Assembly (NCBI GenBank): GCA_963771735.1
Contig: CAVYUN010000001.1
Span: forward strand, 434,001-498,000
Length of the DNA: 64,000 nt
DNA from: 66-474 sp963771735
GTDB lineage: Bacteria > Pseudomonadota > Gammaproteobacteria > Xanthomonadales > Rhodanobacteraceae
Reading direction: 5' to 3'
The notes beneath the pieces are model-generated. The model saw only the letters and a program-made list of their open reading frames with translations, was not told the origin of the DNA and made no database searches. Of this stretch, positions 58,259-64,000 are shown in pieces. Positions within the stretch are counted from its first letter, which is position 1. The number at the start of each line of letters is the position of its first letter. A program made the translations under genes and the position numbers.

Positions 58259-60571
58259 TTACTGCCTGAGCAACGCGGTCAGGTGGTCGAGCTGGGCACG
58301 GTAACCGTCCAGCACGTGTGCAGTGACCACCGCGTATTTGTCGGCGCGGTTCCAGTCACGCATGTCCAGCGCCTCGTGTACCGCCGGGATGGTCTTGGGC
58401 GCATAACCCGTCAATTCGCCCGGTGCCTGGATCATGTTGCGGTACCACGGGCGACCCGGCAGGCCTTGCGCATCCAGCAGGCGTTGTTCCATGGTGCCCA
58501 TCAACTGGTTGACCTGGGCGAGCTGCGCGGGCGGGATATCCAGACCCTTGGCGGCGCGCGCATCGTAAGCCTTTTCATAGGCTTGCGCGCTTTCCTTCAA
58601 CTTCTTTGCCGCCGTGTCGAGCGGCGCCAGATCGACCTTCGGCACATCCGACAGGCGCTCCGGCGGCGCCAGCGGATGCAATGGATCGGAGGCCAGCTTG
58701 TACGCGCCCGCATCCAATAGCTTGTGTTGCGCCCCGGCCGCCTTGCGTTCGTTGGCGACCTGCTCGTGCAGTTGCTTCACATAGCGGTCCAGCGTGCTGC
58801 TGAAGTCGCCGAAGCGCATCGGCAACACCTCCGCATCGGCGGCGCGCATCACGATGTGCCCGGCCACCTCGGCCAGCGCGACCTCGTACTTGAAGCCCGG
58901 ATCGCCGAAGCGGTCGTAGTGATCGAACGAGTCATAGCGCGAGTGGTACACGCCGCCCTGGTTGGCTTCGCCGCCGAACCCGAGATCCAGCGTCGCGATG
59001 CCGACGTGCTGCAGGAAGGCGCTGTAATCCGAACCCGAGCCCAGCGGCGTGATCGGAATGTCGCCATCGGCGCCAGCCAGCTTCGCGGCCTGCTTGATTT
59101 CCGGACTGCCGCCCTTCTCCGCCGCGCTGACATCGATGAACGCCCGCTGGCGGCGCTGCACGCTGACCTGGGTCTCGGGATCGGTCACGCCCGCCGTGAC
59201 CTGATTGACCAGGTGTTGCAACGTATGGCTGCCACCCGCGAACAGGATGCCGCGGCCGTTGGTGTCGGAGTTGACGTACAACACGGCCTTCTGCCGCAGT
59301 TCCTTCTCGTGGGTTTCCGCCCACTCGGTGGAACCGAGCAAACCCGGCTCCTCGCCGTCCCAACTGGCATAGACGATGGTGCGCTTCGGCCGCCAGCCCT
59401 GCTTGTACAACGTGCCCAGCGCCTTGGCTTCGCCCAGCTCGGTGATCATGCCGGCCAGCGGATCGAACGCGCCGAACACCCAGCCATCGTGGTGGTTGCC
59501 GCGCAGCACCCACTGATCGGCTTCGCCGGAACCCGGCAATTTCGCGATCACGTCGTAGATGGGTTTCAAGCTCCAGTCGGACTTGACCAGCATGTGCACC
59601 CTGGCCGGGCCGGCGCCGACGTGATAGGTGAACGGCAATGCGCCGCGCCAGCTTTCCGGTGCAACCGGACCGCCCATGGCCTTGAGCAGCGGCGTGGCGT
59701 CAACATAGGAAATCGGCAGTACCGGAATCTTCAACAGGGTCTTGGCGTCCTTCAATGACAGGTGCTTGGCACCCGGCACCGAGCCATAGCCCGGCGTGGT
59801 CGGATCGCCCGGATACAACTGCATCTTCACGACCGAGCCGCGCTGCACGCCTTCGGCCGGACGCGTCGGACCTTCGGGATAGGTATCGCCGGTGAAGTAA
59901 CCATCGTTGCGCGGATCGGAATAGATCAGGCAGCCGATCGCGCCATGCTGGTAGGCCAGCTCCGGCTTGAGGCCGCGCCAGCCACCGCCGTAGCGCACGA
60001 TCACGACCTTGCCCTTGACGCTGACGCCGAGGCGCGCCAGTTCCTTGTAGTCGTCCGGCATGCCGTAGTTGACGTACACCAGTTGCCCGGTGACATCGCC
60101 GTCGGCACCGTACACGTTGTAGGGCGGCAGCGCACCCGGCAGCGTCGAGGTGGCATCGCCCTTGATCGGCGGTTCGTGCAGGCTGGCCTTGAAGGTGGTC
60201 GGCGCCACCATCTCCACCAGTTCCTGCCTGGGCGTCGGGTACAGCACGTCGAATTGTTCGATGTGCGCGTCCCAGCCCCATTGCTTGAATTGCGCCAGCA
60301 TCCATTCGGCGTTGACCTTGTCGTGCGGCGAGCCGACCTGGTTGGGTTCGGACGCCATGCGCTTGAGCCAATCGCGCATTTCGCTCGCGCTCAGCAAGGC
60401 GTTGAATTTCTGCTCGAGCTGGCGCTCCTGCGATGCGCCATTCGCCGTGAAACCGAGCATGCCCTGCCCGGCCTGCGACGCTGGCGCGGACGGCGTCGCC
60501 GCACCGGCCAGACCCGTCAATGACAGGCACGCAAGTGCCACCCCGAACTTCCGCAAAGAAACGGACTTCAT
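58259..60571 (-). CDS. Glutamate carboxypeptidase II-like M28 peptidase
   Basis: 770 aa from the ATG at 60571 (MKSVSLRKFGVALACLSLTG), with GAGGGG seven bases upstream; signal peptide. Order: N-terminal segment, PA domain inserted around residues 160-330 (GQLVYVNYGMPDDYKELARL), M28 zinc peptidase domain and a C-terminal TfR-like dimerisation domain. Zinc and catalytic residues are in GNHHDGWVFGAFDPLAG, SWDGEEPGLLGSTEW, NSDTNGRG and VYHSRYDSFDHY. Eukaryotic homologues are PSMA/NAALADase. The likely role is removing C-terminal acidic residues from peptides in the periplasm or outside. Confidence 0.93.
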   Translation of the reverse strand: MKSVSLRKFGVALACLSLTGLAGAATPSAPASQAGQGMLGFTANGASQERQLEQKFNALLSASEMRDWLKRMASEPNQVGSPHDKVNAEWMLAQFKQWGWDAHIEQFDVLYPTPRQELVEMVAPTTFKASLHEPPIKGDATSTLPGALPPYNVYGADGDVTGQLVYVNYGMPDDYKELARLGVSVKGKVVIVRYGGGWRGLKPELAYQHGAIGCLIYSDPRNDGYFTGDTYPEGPTRPAEGVQRGSVVKMQLYPGDPTTPGYGSVPGAKHLSLKDAKTLLKIPVLPISYVDATPLLKAMGGPVAPESWRGALPFTYHVGAGPARVHMLVKSDWSLKPIYDVIAKLPGSGEADQWVLRGNHHDGWVFGAFDPLAGMITELGEAKALGTLYKQGWRPKRTIVYASWDGEEPGLLGSTEWAETHEKELRQKAVLYVNSDTNGRGILFAGGSHTLQHLVNQVTAGVTDPETQVSVQRRQRAFIDVSAAEKGGSPEIKQAAKLAGADGDIPITPLGSGSDYSAFLQHVGIATLDLGFGGEANQGGVYHSRYDSFDHYDRFGDPGFKYEVALAEVAGHIVMRAADAEVLPMRFGDFSSTLDRYVKQLHEQVANERKAAGAQHKLLDAGAYKLASDPLHPLAPPERLSDVPKVDLAPLDTAAKKLKESAQAYEKAYDARAAKGLDIPPAQLAQVNQLMGTMEQRLLDAQGLPGRPWYRNMIQAPGELTGYAPKTIPAVHEALDMRDWNRADKYAVVTAHVLDGYRAQLDHLTALLRQ

Positions 60572-60714
60572 TATTGACCCCTCGGTTGGAAGCCGGTCCC
60601 CGCGCGACGATTGCCTGCGCATTGCTCCGGCACGAACGCCTCTTTTACACCGGTGCACCGGAATATGCACGGGACAATGGTCACGCCTGCGGACGATGCC
60701 GCCAGCCTTCGCGA

Positions 60715-61200
60715 TCACCCACGTCCGGACGGCGCACCCGGAAAACGCTTCGCGCAAAAAGCGATGATCAATCCGAACACCAGCATCGCCAGCAGGTTCT
60801 CGACGAACTTCGCGGGTGTGAAGTGGTTGATCCGGTGCCATGCCGAAACCGGCATGACCACATAGTTCATGACCGCGAACACGATGACGCCATAGGCCAG
60901 GCCGGCGAGGATCCAGCGCGCCGCCATCCAGCGCAGGCGCATAGCCGCCAGCACGAAGATCGTGGCAATGACCAGCGACATCGCCCATTGCAGCAACAGG
61001 CCCAGCCACACGACGCCCACCCCGCCCTGCAACGCGGCGTTGCCCAGCAAACCGCCGGCGATGAAGCGCAGGATGATGCGCGGGTCGAGCATGTTGATCA
61101 GCGCCGCCGCGCCGATGTCCACGGTTCCGGCGACCAGCCCGCCGACGAGGATCGCGCAGGCCATGCATGGCCCGATGCCGGATTCACGGTCGTACGTCAT
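60715..61200 (-). CDS. Hypothetical integral membrane protein
   Basis: 161 aa, about four hydrophobic helices (ACAILVGGLVAGTVDIGAAA, GGVGVVWLGLLLQWAMSLVI, WILAGLAYGVIVFAVMNYVV, LLAMLVFGLIIAFCA). The first helix pattern GLVAGTVDIGAA resembles small membrane proteins of the YagU/DUF1440 type, but I am not certain. The ATG at 61200 (MTYDRESGIG) is the longest sensible start. It is upstream of and co-oriented with the M28 gene, 143 bases away. Confidence 0.7.
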   Translation of the reverse strand: MTYDRESGIGPCMACAILVGGLVAGTVDIGAAALINMLDPRIILRFIAGGLLGNAALQGGVGVVWLGLLLQWAMSLVIATIFVLAAMRLRWMAARWILAGLAYGVIVFAVMNYVVMPVSAWHRINHFTPAKFVENLLAMLVFGLIIAFCAKRFPGAPSGRG

Positions 61201-61388
61201 GGCAGGTTCCCCACAACATTTTGGTGCAAACGTGGTGTTCCACGAAACGCGGGATGAACAGGCTGGTTTTATTCGCGCCCTGTATGAAATGCGGCTGGTT
61301 GGCGCACGGCAGACGTCTTGCTAAGGTGGTGCGCGATCGGCGCCACCACGGCCGAGTATCGCACACCCGTCACGCTTGGCCCGGAACG

Positions 61389-62615
61389 ATGCTGCCCAGC
61401 CCGACCCAGCTCCTGCGCAACCGGATCCAGCAACTGCATCGACGCATCGGCGGTCGTCACTGGTTTCCGCATGTGCCACTGGCGATCCTGCTGGGGCTTG
61501 GTGGTTTCTGGCTGTTGCGCAACGATCTCGGCCAGCAATGGCAGGCAACCCTGAGCCATCTCGTCAGCGGCGGCGCGGGTCTGCGCCCCGGAATCCTGCC
61601 GCCGATCCTGATCGGCACGGGCATGCTGATCATGGCCGTGGGACTGCTGTTCCGTTCGCGGCTGGCCTGGCTGATGGCGCTGCTGCTGGCTGCGACGGCC
61701 GCGGTCAGCATGTATTTCGGGCATCAAGTGCACGCCCATCTGTTGCTGGGTTACTTCATCCTGATGCTGGCGTTGCTGGCATTCGCCTGGCGTCAGTTCG
61801 ACCGCACCAGCGTCACCGCCAGCACCCTGTTCGCGCTCACCTCGGTGATCATGCTGTTGGTCTACGCGACCTTCGGCACGTTCTACCTGGGCGCGGATTT
61901 CAAACCCAGGGTCACCGACCTCGTCAGTGCGCTTTATTACGCGATGGTCACGATGAGCACGGTAGGCTATGGCGACATCACGCCGCAGACGACGGAAGCC
62001 AAGCTGTTCGCGGTGTCGATCATCGTGCTCGGCGTCGCGGTTTTCGCGACCTCGCTGACCGCGGTGATCGCCCCGCTCGTGACCCGCAGCCTGCAGCGCA
62101 TCGTCAACCGCAAGGACAAACGCATGCAACGCGAAAACCACTTCGTCGTGATCGGCAAGACCCCCCTCGCGGTAAACACCTGGCGCGAACTCGCGCGGCG
62201 CGGCCACCCGGTCACCCGCCTGCTGCGCCAGGAACCGGAGACCGGGATTCCCGACGACGTGGACATGGTGATCGGCGAGCCCAGCGATGCCGACGTGTTG
62301 CGCAAGGCCGGCGCCGACAAGGCGCAGGCCGTGCTGGCGATGCTGGACGATGATTCCGAGAATGCCTTCGTGGTGTTGGCGGTGCGCGAACTGTCCGGCA
62401 AGGCACGCACCGTGGCTGCGGTCAACGACGCCAACCACCTCGCCCGCGTGCAACTGGTGCAGCCGGATGTGGTGATCGCGCCGCAGATCCTGGGCGGCGA
62501 ACTCGCGGCGATGTTGCTGACGGGCGAACAGATCAGCGCCGACTTCGTGATGAAGCGGGTGTTCCAGCAATCCGGAAACGCGGACCCGGCCTCCGCGTCC
62601 CGTCCGGCCGCCTGA
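61389..62615 (+). CDS. kch: Kch-type potassium channel
   Basis: 408 aa; the order matches E. coli Kch (417 aa). Four N-terminal helices, then FALTSVIMLLVYATFGTFYL, the pore with selectivity filter TVGYGD (residues 191-196), an inner helix and a cytosolic RCK/TrkA-N domain from about residue 245 (NHFVVIGKTPLAVNTWRELA). The MSTVGYGDITP and VFATSLTAVIAPLV segments are very close to Kch. The ATG at 61389 is the natural start; the open frame upstream is unlike the family. Confidence 0.92.
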   Translation: MLPSPTQLLRNRIQQLHRRIGGRHWFPHVPLAILLGLGGFWLLRNDLGQQWQATLSHLVSGGAGLRPGILPPILIGTGMLIMAVGLLFRSRLAWLMALLLAATAAVSMYFGHQVHAHLLLGYFILMLALLAFAWRQFDRTSVTASTLFALTSVIMLLVYATFGTFYLGADFKPRVTDLVSALYYAMVTMSTVGYGDITPQTTEAKLFAVSIIVLGVAVFATSLTAVIAPLVTRSLQRIVNRKDKRMQRENHFVVIGKTPLAVNTWRELARRGHPVTRLLRQEPETGIPDDVDMVIGEPSDADVLRKAGADKAQAVLAMLDDDSENAFVVLAVRELSGKARTVAAVNDANHLARVQLVQPDVVIAPQILGGELAAMLLTGEQISADFVMKRVFQQSGNADPASASRPAA

Positions 62616-62663
62616 AGCGGGCGCCGGCTTTTCCACCCCGACGAGGCAAAAGGTTTCTTCGTG

Positions 62664-63788
62664 ATGCACGACTGGCTTTTTCATGGTCACTGGTTGGGCA
62701 ATCCCGTGCTCGCATGGGTCGTCGCCGGTGCGTGTGCGCTGGTTGGCTACCTGATTGCGCACAGCGTCGCCCTGTTTCTGAAAGCGCGGTTGACCAAACT
62801 GGCCGATCGCACGCGGCGTCCGGGCGTGTATGCCGCCGCGGCCGTGGCGGCCGCCACGCGCGGATGGTTGTTGCTGCTGATCGCCATTGCCGTCGCGCTC
62901 GACTTCCTGCGATTCGGCAGCCACGATGCAGGCGTCCATGTGCCCGGAAACTGGACGGTGCAGGACTGGCTGCACCTGCTTACCTATGCGTTGATCGGTA
63001 TCCAGGTTGCGCTGTGGGTCATCGCGTTGCTGGTATCGCTGCTGCGCAGGTCCGCGGAACGGAGCGATTCACACCCCGTCAATCCGGTGATGCTGGGTGT
63101 CCTGACGTGGGTGGTGCAATTTCTCGTCTGGGTCACCCTGGCGCTGGCGCTGTTGGCGGCGGGCGACGTCAACATCACCGCGTTCGTGGCCAGCCTCGGC
63201 GTCGGCGGCGTCGCCGTGGCACTGGCCCTGCAGAACGTGCTGGGCGATCTGTTCGCGTCGATCGCGATCGGATTGGACAAACCCTTCGAGGTCGGCGAGT
63301 TCATCGCGTTCGGCACGGACATGGGCACCGTCACCAAGGTCGGCATCAAGTCCACCCGCCTGCAGTCGCTTTCGGGCGAGGAGCTGGCGATCTCCAATTC
63401 CGTGCTCTTGAAGAACCTGATCCACAACTACTCGCGCATGCGCGAGCGCCGCGTGGTGTTCGACTTCCGTCTGCCGTTCGACACGCCGCGCGACAAGATT
63501 CCCGAAATCGTCGCACGCGTGCGCGGCTTCATCGAAAAGGACAAACGCACCCGCTTCGATCGCGGCGCGCTCTCGGGTTTCGGTGAATACGGGCTGGATT
63601 TCGAGTTCGTCTATTACGTGCTGGATCCGGGCTACAACGTGTTCGTCGAAATCCAGCAGCGCATCAACCTGGACATGCTGGACGCATGGAATGAACTCGA
63701 CATCGAGTTCGCGGTACCCGCACGCAAGTTGCACGCGAAGCCGACGAATGGTGCTGCCATCGTGCAGGTTTCCGGCACGAGCCAGTGA
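62664..63788 (+). CDS. MscS-family mechanosensitive channel
   Basis: 374 aa with four or five N-terminal helices. The pore helix and beta domain follow: GVGGVAVALALQNVLGD, ASIAIGLDKPFEVGEFI, NSVLLKNLIHNYSRM and a C-terminal alpha/beta domain with FEFVYYVLDPGYNVFVEIQ. Such channels open on membrane tension to protect against osmotic downshock. A GTG three bases upstream is also open. It lies 48 bases after the Kch-type gene, so the two channels may share a transcript. Confidence 0.93.
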   Translation: MHDWLFHGHWLGNPVLAWVVAGACALVGYLIAHSVALFLKARLTKLADRTRRPGVYAAAAVAAATRGWLLLLIAIAVALDFLRFGSHDAGVHVPGNWTVQDWLHLLTYALIGIQVALWVIALLVSLLRRSAERSDSHPVNPVMLGVLTWVVQFLVWVTLALALLAAGDVNITAFVASLGVGGVAVALALQNVLGDLFASIAIGLDKPFEVGEFIAFGTDMGTVTKVGIKSTRLQSLSGEELAISNSVLLKNLIHNYSRMRERRVVFDFRLPFDTPRDKIPEIVARVRGFIEKDKRTRFDRGALSGFGEYGLDFEFVYYVLDPGYNVFVEIQQRINLDMLDAWNELDIEFAVPARKLHAKPTNGAAIVQVSGTSQ

Positions 63789-63962
63789 CCGGGAACGCGC
63801 AGCCGGCACTGTTGCGTCACGAGAAGACAAATGACGCCGCCGTACACGCGCCAGGCGCCTCGTCGTGACTGTTTGTACACATCGCCTGTCGATAATCGAC
63901 TGTACTGCCATTCCGTCAGGTGATTCAGGGCTCATCGCGACGTGTCGCAGATGGAGGCCGAC

Positions 63963-64000
63963 ATGGGCAAGACCGCCAACATTTCCGCATTGGGTTACGC
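63963..64000 (+). CDS. Start of an unidentified gene, cut by the window edge
   Basis: ATG at 63963 with GGAGG seven bases upstream and an open frame MGKTANISALGY to the edge. The ribosome binding site makes a real start likely. Twelve residues are too few to name a product. Confidence 0.55.
   Translation, partial: MGKTANISALGY

Noticed and set aside
60572..61168. N-terminal extension of the M28 peptidase frame
   Set aside because: The extra residues are out-of-frame translation of the membrane-protein gene at 60,715-61,200; the ATG at 60571 has a good ribosome binding site and signal peptide.

Overview
The window is GC-rich chromosomal DNA from a gammaproteobacterium, most likely order Xanthomonadales (Lysobacterales), family Rhodanobacteraceae or a close relative. 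The basis is gene order (glnD-map diverging from rpsB-tsf-pyrH-frr-uppS-cdsA-rseP-bamA-lpxDA/fabZ/lpxB-rnhB-dnaE-accA), the many TolB/FlgO-like TPR proteins, secreted S9/M28/S1 peptidases and the style of the dispersed repeats. The assignment is by recognition of protein families; no search was run.

1-23,600 is a conserved housekeeping block: N-terminal methionine removal (map), translation (rpsB, tsf, frr), UMP supply (pyrH), undecaprenyl and CDP-diacylglycerol synthesis (uppS, cdsA), sigma-E signalling protease (rseP), outer-membrane assembly (bamA), lipid A and fatty-acid synthesis (lpxD, fabZ, lpxA, lpxB), RNase HII, DNA polymerase III alpha and acetyl-CoA carboxylase alpha. Departures from the usual layout are a decayed GGDEF gene between tsf and pyrH, a 267-bp nested inverted-repeat structure between uppS and cdsA, the absence of dxr between cdsA and rseP, and apparent frameshifts in lpxB and in the membrane sulfatase gene after it.

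23,700-35,900 is mixed: cytochrome b561, a NYN-domain protein, tilS, type II NADH dehydrogenase, an S9 peptidase broken by four apparent frameshifts, an AsmA-like protein, and a divergent pair of TolB-like/TPR proteins, both frameshifted. 35,940-37,680 is an accessory island: an integron-type attC site with two cassettes on the minus strand, a dispersed repeat, and a truncated copy of an S9 peptidase gene. 37,850-46,100 holds two DJ-1/PfpI proteins (one an AraC-type regulator, one exported) around a DUF998-like membrane protein, a trypsin-like protease, the intact S9 peptidase, and a third TolB-like/TPR protein.

46,300-64,000 carries a pair of GYF_2-domain membrane proteins (one with RDD, one with a ClpP/SppA-like protease domain), a beta-propeller protein, a VIT-family transporter, small membrane proteins, a second attC-like site beside a second copy of the dispersed repeat, a large winged-helix/kinase/TPR fusion, a run of small exported proteins, a glutamate-carboxypeptidase-like M28 peptidase, a Kch-type potassium channel and an MscS-type channel.

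No tRNA, rRNA, CRISPR array or complete insertion sequence was recognised. The repeated single-base frame breaks in otherwise well-conserved genes (including lpxB) make indel errors in the underlying assembly a serious alternative to real gene decay.
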